Source: Sphingomonadales bacterium (lineage in GTDB: Bacteria > Bacteroidota > Bacteroidia > UBA7662). From it: a stretch of DNA of 64,000 nucleotides. Shown in pieces: positions 20,151 to 28,743 of the stretch. The notes beneath the pieces are model-generated. The model ran no database searches and was not told the DNA's origin. It was given only the letters and a program-made list of their open reading frames with translations. Each line of letters begins with the position of its first letter. Position 1 is the stretch's first letter. The position numbers and the translations under genes were made by a program. The stretch lies in the NCBI GenBank assembly GCA_016872215.1, contig VHAX01000005.1, positions 29,363-93,362 on the forward strand, given 5' to 3'.

Positions 20151-20976
20151 CGGTTTGGCTCTTTAAGAGTTCTCCACTTTTCCCCATGGTCTCCAGATGC
20201 CGGGCAACCAGATCCGTGATCCGGTGGGCACCCCGTTGCACACGGCTTCCAATCAAAAATGAACATCCATCTCCCCCGTCCACCAGATAATCGGGCAAGG
20301 CCACGTGATAGGAATGTTTCTGCTGAAGGGGGTCATCTCCCACCCATACATCCGCGGCCTTGCCCTCAATTATGGACATGCGCATGCCCGAAAGCGCTAT
20401 TCCGCCCTTCCCCGCCCAATGGTCGAGCAATTGTTGAAGTTCTGTCCCCGACAGGGTGATTTTGTCGAGGTGATTGGGAAAGGGAAGCACCTCCATCACA
20501 TGCAAAAGCCGGAGTGTGTCGGCCGGAAACTCAGCCCGAATACCACCCGGGTTTAGCAGGGATATGTGCACCGTATCCCAAATACTGCGCGATTCTATCA
20601 GCAATATGTCAGCCAATAGGTTGGTGAGTTCCGATTCGGGCATGGATTTGATGAGTGCTTTAGGTGACCATAACAGGGGCTTATTAGTAAACTGATTTTG
20701 CAGGTTTCGGAATGAGTCGACCCAGGCAAATGACTGAGAAACCCTCCCTTTCAGGAGACTATCGCTGTTCAGGGTATAACTGTTGTATGCCTGATAAACC
20801 GAACTCGCCTTTTGCGTACGATTCGGTTTTCGAAGGGTGGTGTCGGACGGGTATGGAAATTCAAAATTTTGCTCAAAAAAATATTGCTCATATGGGGGCC
20901 CGGCGATCCTGTTCGTTCCCGAAGCAAGATTAGTCCAACAGAACAGCAACGCCCATAAAAGCAGAGATAACCGCAT
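20128..20976 (-). CDS. secreted protein with 5'-nucleotidase C-terminal domain
   Basis: Sec-type signal; ISLLNPGGIRAEFPADTLRLLHVMEVLPFPNHLDKITLSGTELQQLLDH...VALPDYLVDGGDGCSFLI. Confidence 0.83.
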   Translation of the reverse strand: MRLSLLLWALLFCWTNLASGTNRIAGPPYEQYFFEQNFEFPYPSDTTLRKPNRTQKASSVYQAYNSYTLNSDSLLKGRVSQSFAWVDSFRNLQNQFTNKPLLWSPKALIKSMPESELTNLLADILLIESRSIWDTVHISLLNPGGIRAEFPADTLRLLHVMEVLPFPNHLDKITLSGTELQQLLDHWAGKGGIALSGMRMSIIEGKAADVWVGDDPLQQKHSYHVALPDYLVDGGDGCSFLIGSRVQRGAHRITDLVARHLETMGKSGELLKSQTDGRIRIR

Positions 20977-20978
20977 GA

Positions 20979-21452
20979 TTAGGGTCGTTTTTGATGCAAA
21001 ATACGCAGGGCGCGGTTGCAGGCCGTCAAGCCACTTTCGGAGGCAAGATGCAACAAACGCTGTCGGAATAGAGTACCAGAATCGGAGGCAGAAGGGTCTG
21101 CAGTGGCTGAATGGATCAACCGGATGACCTCATCGCGCGCTGCGGATGCGGCGAGCCAAACAGTGGGGTCTACATAGAGTTGCTGACTCAGATTATGCTC
21201 CCATTCGATGTTGATGCCCGCCAGCAAGGCATGCCGAATTTGCTCTTTTGAATCACCGGCCGTTGGGGTTCGCATTAACAACCCCTCCGGTCTGAGTCGC
21301 TCCACAAACAGAAGAAGTCGCTCGTAGGCCTGAATTTCGAGCGGCAGCATAACTCGCTGACGCTGTAGGTGGCGGAACATAAAGAAGATGATAAACGATA
21401 CGGCCAGTGTCAACAGAAGCAGGGCTATGGCCAAAGCGAAATAGGTTTGCAT
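20979..21452 (-). CDS. hypothetical single-pass membrane protein
   Basis: MQTYFALAIALLLLTLAVSFIIFFMFRHLQRQR N-terminal TM; immediately upstream of the nucleotidase pair. Confidence 0.65.
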   Translation of the reverse strand: MQTYFALAIALLLLTLAVSFIIFFMFRHLQRQRVMLPLEIQAYERLLLFVERLRPEGLLMRTPTAGDSKEQIRHALLAGINIEWEHNLSQQLYVDPTVWLAASAARDEVIRLIHSATADPSASDSGTLFRQRLLHLASESGLTACNRALRILHQKRP

Positions 21453-21544
21453 GATGCGAAAATACGCACAGTGGCGGCTTGCGATAATCCCAAAACTGCG
21501 CATCCCTTATATTTGTATGTTTAAACAACTCATCGCGATCGATT

Positions 21545-21940
21545 ATGAATACATCCAACGGGTCTGAATTTGAAGATAAATCTGAAAACGGTCGACCAGC
21601 AGAATCCACACCGGCCTTCCCTACGATTCGGATTAGTCCCCGCGCACAGCAGGAATTGGAACGGTTATCAGCCCATTATCAAGACGGACAAATTACCCGT
21701 TTAGGCGTGAAAGGAGGTGGCTGTTCGGGCTTATCTTATATTTTGGAAGCCGGAAATCGTAAGGAGGACGATTATATTGTAAAATTTGAATCAGTAACAT
21801 TGGCTATAGAGCCTGTTCATGCCTTGTATTTAGACGGACTTCACCTGGATATCGGTGAGGGGTTGAGCAACCGGGGATTTATTTTCGAGAATCCTAATGC
21901 CGGAACTACATGTGGCTGCGGTACATCGTTCTCCCTGTAA
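21545..21940 (+). CDS. HesB/IscA-family iron-sulfur cluster assembly protein
   Basis: IRISPRAQQELERL, VKGGGCSGLSYIL, NPNAGTTCGCGTSFSL. TATATTTG at 21508-21515 as candidate -7. Confidence 0.9.
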   Translation: MNTSNGSEFEDKSENGRPAESTPAFPTIRISPRAQQELERLSAHYQDGQITRLGVKGGGCSGLSYILEAGNRKEDDYIVKFESVTLAIEPVHALYLDGLHLDIGEGLSNRGFIFENPNAGTTCGCGTSFSL

Positions 21941-22047
21941 GGCAGTGCTGAAAATTCCGGCTATTTTAAGTTCCGGATTAATCACAAACATTTATTGCAT
22001 ACATTCCACCAAACTACCTGCCGTAAAGCGAACCTCTATCCTACCCC

Positions 22048-23742
22048 TCAGCGCTTCCAACCACCTTTTCGCGGCGATTCTGTGCGGGATGAGTGATGGC
22101 GCGGACGACGTGCGCCTTGTTCGCCCGTTTTTTCAACCCGGATTCTGCGCCCGCGAAATGCTCCGCCATCAAATGTTTCGATGATTGCCGACATATGCGC
22201 CTCCTCAACCTCCACAATCGTGCGTGTGTCGCCCAGATCGATACGCCCAAGGTCAGCTTTCTTCAGTCCAGAATGGTCGAGCAAAAACTGCAATATGCTG
22301 GCCTTGTAGAAACCATCTCGGATTCCGAGGTTGATAAACAACCGCGACATAGGCCCTCCGGCCTCGCCCCGATCACCGCTCTGAACGTTCAAACCCTTAC
22401 GACCATGATCCGGTGTGGAAGGATTCAAATCGATTGCATCCTTGTAGTATTTCATAAAACGCTCAAATTCGAGCGCCACAATTCGTTCCAGCAAATCCTC
22501 CCTGGAAACGTCCGACAAACGGGCAAACAAGGGATCCAAAAACTCCTGGTAGTCGTAATCGCCCACAGGGGCGCTCGCGATTTTTTCCAGAAAATGGGAA
22601 AACTGTTTACGGGTGATTTCAGGGCCGTTCGGGATTGTACCCCGCTCCGGTACGGATGACAGGAGTCGGGCAATGTGTCGGATGCGGGTTTGTTCGCGGG
22701 GGGTTACCAAACTCAGACATTCACCTGTTTTTCCGGCCCGCCCAGTGCGTCCGGAACGGTGGGTGTAGACCTCAGGCTCGTCGGGAAGAGAGTAATTGAT
22801 GACATGGGTGAGGTCACTCACATCGATACCCCGAGCAGCCACATCGGTAGCAATCAGCAGCTGCAAACTACGGTCACGGAATCGACCCATCACGCGGTCG
22901 CGTTGTTGTTGCGTCAGATCACCATGGAGAGCCTCGATATCATAGCCTTCACGGATCAGCCTTTCGGCAATTTCCTGGGTTTCGGCGCGGGTGCGGCAAA
23001 AAATAATAGCATACATGCCTGGATGGAAGTCAACCAACCGTTTCAGGGCCTCAAACCGGTCGCGCTGTTGTACAACGTAGAATTTATGGCTGATGTTGGC
23101 CGCGGCTATATTGCGCGTTCCGGCGGAAATTTCCTCCGGATTCGACATATAATTGCCCGATATTTGTCGCACCGCATCCGGCATTGTAGCCGAAAAGAGC
23201 CAAGTCGATTGCCGCGAAGGGGTATTCTGGAGTATGTAATCGATGTCGTCGCGGAAGCCCATGTTGAGCATTTCGTCGGCCTCATCGAGCACGATATAAC
23301 GCACCGTGTCGAGACGTGCAGCCTTGCGGTCGATTAGATCGATTAGACGACCGGGGGTGGCCACGATGATCGCCGGGCGATCGCGCAATTCCTTGATTTG
23401 GGCCTGAATGCTGCTGCCTCCATATACAGCACACACTCCGATGTCGGGCAATGCGCTGGTAAACAATTTGAGGTCGGCCGTTATTTGCAGGCACAACTCA
23501 CGGGTGGGACTCAAAACCAACACCTGTAGTTCCGAGGGGTTCTCCATGCACATTTGCACGGCGGGCAGTCCGAACGCCGCGGTCTTGCCAGTTCCGGTTT
23601 GCGCCAGAGCCACCACATCGCGGATGCCTGAGGTGAGAACAGGGATTGTGAGTTTCTGAATAGGTGTCGGCTCGGTGAAACCTAAACGAGATACAGCGGT
23701 GCAGAGGGCCTGATGCAGACCAAGGGTTTCAAAGGCAGACAT
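22048..23742 (-). CDS. DEAD-box RNA helicase (DeaD/CsdA-like)
   Basis: ALAQTGTGKTAAFGLP, PTRELCLQI, TPGRLIDL, LDEADEML, FSATMP, HRSGRTGRAGKTG; C-terminal DbpA-like RNA-binding region. Confidence 0.95.
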   Translation of the reverse strand: MSAFETLGLHQALCTAVSRLGFTEPTPIQKLTIPVLTSGIRDVVALAQTGTGKTAAFGLPAVQMCMENPSELQVLVLSPTRELCLQITADLKLFTSALPDIGVCAVYGGSSIQAQIKELRDRPAIIVATPGRLIDLIDRKAARLDTVRYIVLDEADEMLNMGFRDDIDYILQNTPSRQSTWLFSATMPDAVRQISGNYMSNPEEISAGTRNIAAANISHKFYVVQQRDRFEALKRLVDFHPGMYAIIFCRTRAETQEIAERLIREGYDIEALHGDLTQQQRDRVMGRFRDRSLQLLIATDVAARGIDVSDLTHVINYSLPDEPEVYTHRSGRTGRAGKTGECLSLVTPREQTRIRHIARLLSSVPERGTIPNGPEITRKQFSHFLEKIASAPVGDYDYQEFLDPLFARLSDVSREDLLERIVALEFERFMKYYKDAIDLNPSTPDHGRKGLNVQSGDRGEAGGPMSRLFINLGIRDGFYKASILQFLLDHSGLKKADLGRIDLGDTRTIVEVEEAHMSAIIETFDGGAFRGRRIRVEKTGEQGARRPRHHSSRTESPRKGGWKR

Positions 23743-23821
23743 GTGGATGCGTGGGGATAGACCCCAAATGGCCTGCGAAATTACTACAAAATTGGCCGAT
23801 GGGTTTGCCTATTTTTGCAAT

Positions 23822-24511
23822 GTGAAAAAAGCACCTATCATAGCGTTAGACGGCTATTCTGCCTGTGGCAAGAGTACCCTGGCCAAGCAATTGGCTTGTG
23901 CACTGGGTTTGGTTTACGTTGATTCGGGTGCGATGTACCGAGGCGTCACGCTTTATTTTCTTCAAAACGGAATCGATCCGGCGTCCACCCTACAGGTAAA
24001 TTCTGCGCTGGATTCTGTGAACCTCGAATTTCGAAAGTCGGCCTTGGGCGATGAAAATGAATTGTGGTTGAATGGGGTGCGCATAGAGGATGAAATACGT
24101 GGTCCGGCCGTTTCTTCCGCCGTTAGTCGGGTTGCTGCCCTACCCGAGGTGCGCCGGAAACTCGTGGAAGCCCAGCGCATGCTGGGAGCACAGGGTGGTG
24201 TGGTGATGGATGGGCGCGACATCGGCACACATGTATTCCCGAAGGCCGACCTCAAGATTTTCATGACAGCCAGTCCGGAGATTCGCGCCTTGCGAAGGAA
24301 GGCTGAATTGAAACAGAAAGGGGAATTCTGGAGTTTGGCGGAGATTCTTCAGAATCTTGCAGAGCGTGACCATATCGACACCACCCGGGCAGACCAGCCA
24401 TTGCGACAAGCTGAAGATGCGGAGGTGCTCGATAATTCACACATGTCGCGAGAGGAACAGTTGGAATGGGCCCTGATGCGCGTGAAGGAGCGCGCGGGCA
24501 GCACCTGTTAA
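23822..24511 (+). CDS. cmk: cytidylate kinase
   Basis: IALDGYSACGKSTLAKQLA, YVDSGAMYRGVTL, VMDGRDIGTHVFPKAD, RDHIDTTRADQPL. GTG start at 23822 preferred. Confidence 0.92.
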   Translation: MKKAPIIALDGYSACGKSTLAKQLACALGLVYVDSGAMYRGVTLYFLQNGIDPASTLQVNSALDSVNLEFRKSALGDENELWLNGVRIEDEIRGPAVSSAVSRVAALPEVRRKLVEAQRMLGAQGGVVMDGRDIGTHVFPKADLKIFMTASPEIRALRRKAELKQKGEFWSLAEILQNLAERDHIDTTRADQPLRQAEDAEVLDNSHMSREEQLEWALMRVKERAGSTC

Positions 24512-26304
24512 CTCGATTTTCTACGGCGGTCGGTCTCGCGGAGTATGATTTTTCTCAGGCGCATCGATTTCGGAGTGATTTCGATGTACTCATCGACTTG
24601 TATGTACTCCATTGCGTCTTCTAATGAGAACACCCGGCGCGGCGCGATCCGGGTGTTGTCGTCCTTCCCGGCGGCACGCATGTTTGTGAGCTGCTTGCCT
24701 TTCACCAGATTAACCACCAAATCGCCCGGACGGTTGTTCTCTCCCACTACCTGCCCTTCGTAGACCGACTCGTTAGGATCCACGAAAAATACGCCGCGGT
24801 CTTGCAGCTTATCGATGCTGTATCCGGTGGTCATACCAGTTTCCATACTCACAAGTGAGCCATTGATTCGGCCGGGGAGCTGTCCTTTGAAGGGTTCATA
24901 GCATTCAAACCGGTGCGACATGATGGCTTCGCCCTGTGTTGACGTTAACAGATTGGAACGCAATCCGATCAATCCACGCGAGGGAATGGCAAATTCGAGG
25001 TGCACCATATCCCCTTTGGGTTCCATAATCAGCATTTCCCCTTTGCGCTGGTTGACCTGCTCGATTACCTTGCCTGCGTGTTGCTCTGGCACATCCACCA
25101 CCAGTTGTTCGATAGGCTCACAAGTTTGTCCGTCTACTTCCTTCATAATAACTCTGGGCTGGCCCACCTGCAGTTCATAGCCCTCGCGGCGCATGGTCTC
25201 AATCAGCACGGAAAGGTGTAGAATTCCCCTGCCGAATACCTGAAGGCTATCGGAAGAATTAGTCTCTGCGAGTCGCAAGGCGAGGTTTTTTTCGGTTTCT
25301 TTTTCCAGCCGCTCGCAGAGGTGACGGGAGGTTACAAATTTCCCTTCTTTTCCGAAAAAGGGCGAGTTGTTGATGGTAAACAACATGCTCATGGTGGGTT
25401 CGTCGACCGTAATGGGGGGCATGCCCTCAGGCCGCTCCATGTCGGCCACTGTATCCCCAATTTGAAAATCCTCAAGACCTACCACCGCACAAAGTTCGCC
25501 CGCTTGCACAGATGCGACTTTTTGTCGACCCAACCCTTCAAACACATACAATTCTTTCACACGTCCCCGTGTTTGTCCGCCCGCGTTGCGCACCAGCGTA
25601 ACGGGCATGCCCTCGGCGAGGATGCCGCGACTCAGCTTACCGATGGCAATACGACCCACATAACTGCTGAAGTCGAGCGAGGTGATCTGCAATTGGGGCG
25701 TGCCTTCCGAAACCAAAGGCGGGGGCACGTGTTCCAGGATGGCTTCGAGTAAGGGAGTGAAGTCGTCGGAGTGCTTTTTCCAGTCGGTCGACATCCATCC
25801 CTGCTTTGAGGAACCATATAGGGTCGGGAAGTTGAGCTGCTCTTCGGTGGCATCGAGGTGGAAAAACAGATCGAATACGGCGTCGTGTACTTCGTCGGGT
25901 CTGCAGTTTTCTTTGTCGACTTTATTGATAATCACGATCGGACGGAGCCCCAGTGCGAGCGCTTTCTGCAGCACGAAGCGGGTTTGGGGCATGGGTCCCT
26001 CAAAGGCATCAACCAACAGAAGTACACCATCGGCCATGCGGAGTACGCGCTCCACTTCTCCCCCGAAATCGCTGTGCCCCGGGGTGTCGATAATGTTGAT
26101 TTTGGTGTCCTTGTAACATACCGCTACATTCTTGGAAAATATAGTGATTCCCCTTTCACGCTCCAGATCGTGGCTATCCAGAATTAAGTCGCCCACTTTC
26201 TCATGTGCCTTAAATTGATTGGTTTGGAACAGTATTTTGTCGACCAGCGTGGTTTTGCCGTGGTCGACGTGGGCGATAATGGCCAGATTGCGCAGTGCTT
26301 TCAT
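24508..26304 (-). CDS. typA: ribosome-associated GTPase TypA/BipA
   Basis: NLAIIAHVDHGKTTLVDKIL, ERGITIFSKN, IDTPGHSDFGGEVER, VINKVDKE; full BipA-like C-terminus. Confidence 0.95.
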   Translation of the reverse strand: MKALRNLAIIAHVDHGKTTLVDKILFQTNQFKAHEKVGDLILDSHDLERERGITIFSKNVAVCYKDTKINIIDTPGHSDFGGEVERVLRMADGVLLLVDAFEGPMPQTRFVLQKALALGLRPIVIINKVDKENCRPDEVHDAVFDLFFHLDATEEQLNFPTLYGSSKQGWMSTDWKKHSDDFTPLLEAILEHVPPPLVSEGTPQLQITSLDFSSYVGRIAIGKLSRGILAEGMPVTLVRNAGGQTRGRVKELYVFEGLGRQKVASVQAGELCAVVGLEDFQIGDTVADMERPEGMPPITVDEPTMSMLFTINNSPFFGKEGKFVTSRHLCERLEKETEKNLALRLAETNSSDSLQVFGRGILHLSVLIETMRREGYELQVGQPRVIMKEVDGQTCEPIEQLVVDVPEQHAGKVIEQVNQRKGEMLIMEPKGDMVHLEFAIPSRGLIGLRSNLLTSTQGEAIMSHRFECYEPFKGQLPGRINGSLVSMETGMTTGYSIDKLQDRGVFFVDPNESVYEGQVVGENNRPGDLVVNLVKGKQLTNMRAAGKDDNTRIAPRRVFSLEDAMEYIQVDEYIEITPKSMRLRKIILRETDRRRKSS

Positions 26305-26332
26305 TGATGGGTACGGGGAGATTTTGTGGGCA

Positions 26333-26340
26333 CAAAAGTA
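26333..26340 (-). promoter_or_regulatory. -7 element TACTTTTG upstream of typA
   Basis: Plus strand CAAAAGTA, 29 nt upstream of the typA ATG. Confidence 0.45.
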
Positions 26341-26415
26341 GGACTTTGCGGCTTGTCGTTCATTTTTTTACTGAATTGTGAACGGGTGCCTATTTGATTT
26401 CTTGTTACTAACCCG

Positions 26416-26423
26416 TAATTTTG
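26416..26423 (+). promoter_or_regulatory. -7 element TAATTTTG for tRNA-Asp
   Basis: TAnnTTTG match 12 nt upstream of the mature tRNA 5' end, with a TTG at a plausible -33 distance (tatTTGattt). Confidence 0.5.
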
Positions 26424-26435
26424 CAGCGTTCTAAA

Positions 26436-26512
26436 GGTTCGGTAGTTCAGTCGGTTAGAATACATGCCTGTCACGCATGGGGTCGCGGGTTCGAGTCCCG
26501 TCCGGACCGCCA
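26436..26512 (+). tRNA. tRNA-Asp (GTC), CCA encoded
   Basis: Acceptor GGTTCGG/CCGGACC, anticodon arm CATGC-CTGTCAC-GCATG, T arm GCGGG-TTCGAGT-CCCGT, 3' GCCA. Confidence 0.97.
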
Positions 26513-26518
26513 AATTTT

Positions 26519-26549
26519 CCCTATTTCTGTAATGGAAACAGGGATTTTT
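26519..26549 (+). terminator. hairpin plus T-tract downstream of tRNA-Asp
   Basis: CCCTATTTC-tgtaatg-GAAACAGGG (8 of 9 pairs) followed by ATTTTT. Confidence 0.6.
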
Positions 26550-26699
26550 AGTTTAATAGGGTTCACTTTCTGGCCTTGCCCTATTGCGTGATTTAAATTG
26601 TTTCCAATCTAACTGTAGGAATGGGATGAGAGTACGACACCGGATTATGTATAGAGGCTTCTGACGGCGTGCATCAACCTAAATGTTTGCCAAACAATG

Positions 26700-26772
26700 A
26701 GCGGGAAACGAGGTTCGAACTCGCGACCCCGACCTTGGGAAGGTCGTACTCTACCAACTGAGCTATTCCCGC
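26700..26772 (-). tRNA. tRNA-Gly (TCC), CCA not encoded
   Basis: Reverse complement GCGGGAATAGCTCAGTTGGTAGAGTACGACCTTCCCAAGGTCGGGGTCGCGAGTTCGAACCTCGTTTCCCGC; anticodon loop TTCCCAA. Confidence 0.97.
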
Positions 26773-26784
26773 CTGATCAAGACG

Positions 26785-26792
26785 TAAATATA
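26785..26792 (-). promoter_or_regulatory. near-consensus -7 element TATATTTA for tRNA-Gly
   Basis: Plus strand TAAATATA, 7 of 8 to TAnnTTTG, 12 nt upstream of the tRNA 5' end. Confidence 0.35.
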
Positions 26793-26812
26793 ATGAAGTT
26801 TTGGATTCGTCT

Positions 26813-27277
26813 TCAGCGGGTATCCACCCATCCGTTGACCCAGCTATCATCGAATCCGGCCTTAAATTTACGATAAAAGTTCAGGGCCGGCTCGTTCCAG
26901 TCGAGCACCTGCCAGCAAACCCGGGGGAAACCCTTCAGTTTCGCCAGGCAAACGACTTTTTCAAATAGCAATCGTCCTATACCTTTTCCACGCATGGATT
27001 CCGTAACCACCAGGTCTTCCAGGTAGCACAACCGCCCTTTCCAGGTTGAATAGCGGGTGTAGCACAGGGCGAAACCAACAATCGCCGATTGATGCTCGGC
27101 CACTACAGCCCACCAAACCGGGTCGGGGCCGAACCCCGCCTGCTCGAAATGATGATCATGAACGGTGACCTCACCTGGTGCGCGTTCGTAGACTGCGAGT
27201 TCGCGGATGAGCGTCATAAGAGCGGGGCAATCCTCGCGCAGGGCGACTCGGATGCTTATGTTTTTAGGTGTATCCAT
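26813..27277 (-). CDS. GNAT-family N-acetyltransferase
   Basis: IRVALREDCPALMTLIRELAVYERAP, YLEDLVVTESMRGKGIGRLLFEKV, WQVLDWNEPALNFYRKFKA; start at M30 of the ORF. Confidence 0.88.
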   Translation of the reverse strand: MDTPKNISIRVALREDCPALMTLIRELAVYERAPGEVTVHDHHFEQAGFGPDPVWWAVVAEHQSAIVGFALCYTRYSTWKGRLCYLEDLVVTESMRGKGIGRLLFEKVVCLAKLKGFPRVCWQVLDWNEPALNFYRKFKAGFDDSWVNGWVDTR

Positions 27278-27398
27278 TATAGCAGGAAACGAAATATGTA
27301 TGAACTTATTTGTCAACAACTCTTTCGACAAGGTAACAATATTATCTATTTTTTTGGAGGCCAAAAACTATATTTGGTCGGTCGAAAACGTCAAACGA

Positions 27399-28664
27399 AT
27401 GACATATACCCCTATTCAGAACAACCGACATGTTTATTTGGCAGTATTGGTGGCTGCCCTGGGCTATTTCGTCGACATCTACGACCTGATCCTGTTCAGC
27501 ATCGTTCGGGTCGACAGCCTCAAAGCACTGGGATGCACAGACACGGAACTGGAGCGCAATGGGGTGCTGATCCTGAACATGCAGATGCTGGGCATGTTAT
27601 TGGGTGGTGTTTTTTGGGGGATTCTGGGTGACAAGAGGGGGCGCTTGTCGGTACTTTTCGGAAGTATCCTGCTCTATTCGCTGGCCAACATTGCCAACGC
27701 ATACGTACAGAACGTCACCCAATACGCACTGGTGCGCCTGGTGGCCGGATTCGGACTAGCAGGCGAGTTGGGTGCGGGCATAACCCTGGTGGGTGAGTTG
27801 ATGAGTCGTGAAAAGCGGGGCAACGGCACCACTGTGGTGGTGACGGTCGGTGCAGCAGGGGCCATCTTCGCCGGTATGTTGGCTCAGGTGGTGAGCTGGA
27901 GGACAGCCTATCTGTTGGGGGGAGGATTGGGACTTTCACTTCTCGTTCTTCGGGTCGGCATCCGCGAATCGGGTATGTTTAAGAGCATGCACCAACGCAG
28001 CGAATTGGTTCGGGGCGATTTTCGGCTCCTATTGTCGGACCCCCGCCGCGCCCGCTTGTTTTTGCACAGCATTCTCATCGGAATTCCAATTTGGTTCTGT
28101 GTGGGTATCCTCATCACCTTTTCACCCGAATTGGGCCGGGAACTTCAACTTAAGGAATCTGTCCTTCCCGCCGTGGCGGTGATGAGCGCATATGGCGGAC
28201 TCGTTTTCGGGGATTTTGTGAGTGGATTGGCCAGTCAGTGGTTCCGCACCCGCAAAGGTGTCGTGCGCACATTCCTATGGGTTACCCTGGCCTGTATACT
28301 GTTTTATTTGTATGGGGGCATCCACAGACTTCGTTATTTCTACATACTCTGCTTCGTACTGGGTTCGGCCACCGGATATTGGGCCGTGTTTGTGACTATG
28401 GCCTCCGAGCATTTTGGTACAAATTTCCGCTCGACCGCCACCACCAGCATCCCCAATTTCGTTCGCGGTTCCGTGCTGCCCATCACCTTTCTCTACACTG
28501 GACTTCAGTCGGTTGTGCCCCGAATTGAATCGGCCCTCATCACCGGCCTTTTGTGCGTGGGCGTGGCCCTTTGGTCACTCACCCATCTGCACGAAACCTG
28601 GGGGCGAGATCTGGATTTTTTTGAGGGGGGTGAGAGGACCGATAATGGAAATAGCCACGCCTGA
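27399..28664 (+). CDS. MFS transporter
   Basis: MTYTPIQNNRHVYLAVLVAALGYFVDIYDLILFSIVR, GDKRGRLSVLFGSILLYSLANI; TATATTTG at 27369-27376 upstream of this ATG. Confidence 0.85.
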   Translation: MTYTPIQNNRHVYLAVLVAALGYFVDIYDLILFSIVRVDSLKALGCTDTELERNGVLILNMQMLGMLLGGVFWGILGDKRGRLSVLFGSILLYSLANIANAYVQNVTQYALVRLVAGFGLAGELGAGITLVGELMSREKRGNGTTVVVTVGAAGAIFAGMLAQVVSWRTAYLLGGGLGLSLLVLRVGIRESGMFKSMHQRSELVRGDFRLLLSDPRRARLFLHSILIGIPIWFCVGILITFSPELGRELQLKESVLPAVAVMSAYGGLVFGDFVSGLASQWFRTRKGVVRTFLWVTLACILFYLYGGIHRLRYFYILCFVLGSATGYWAVFVTMASEHFGTNFRSTATTSIPNFVRGSVLPITFLYTGLQSVVPRIESALITGLLCVGVALWSLTHLHETWGRDLDFFEGGERTDNGNSHA

Positions 28665-28743
28665 TGCTACGCCCCTTTTATTTTGTTTTGCATTACATAT
28701 GATTGCCTTGTATTTTTACTAATTGTATTCAAACCACCCCGTT

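Noticed and set aside
22093-23337. Long plus-strand ORFs (188 aa and 220 aa) opposite the DEAD-box helicase
   Set aside because: Shadow ORFs antisense to a clearly coding helicase, in different frames, with no recognisable motifs.
26301-26513. 70-aa minus-strand ORF (MAVRTGLEPATPCVTGMYSNRLNYRTF...)
   Set aside because: It is the antisense reading of tRNA-Asp, a common spurious annotation.
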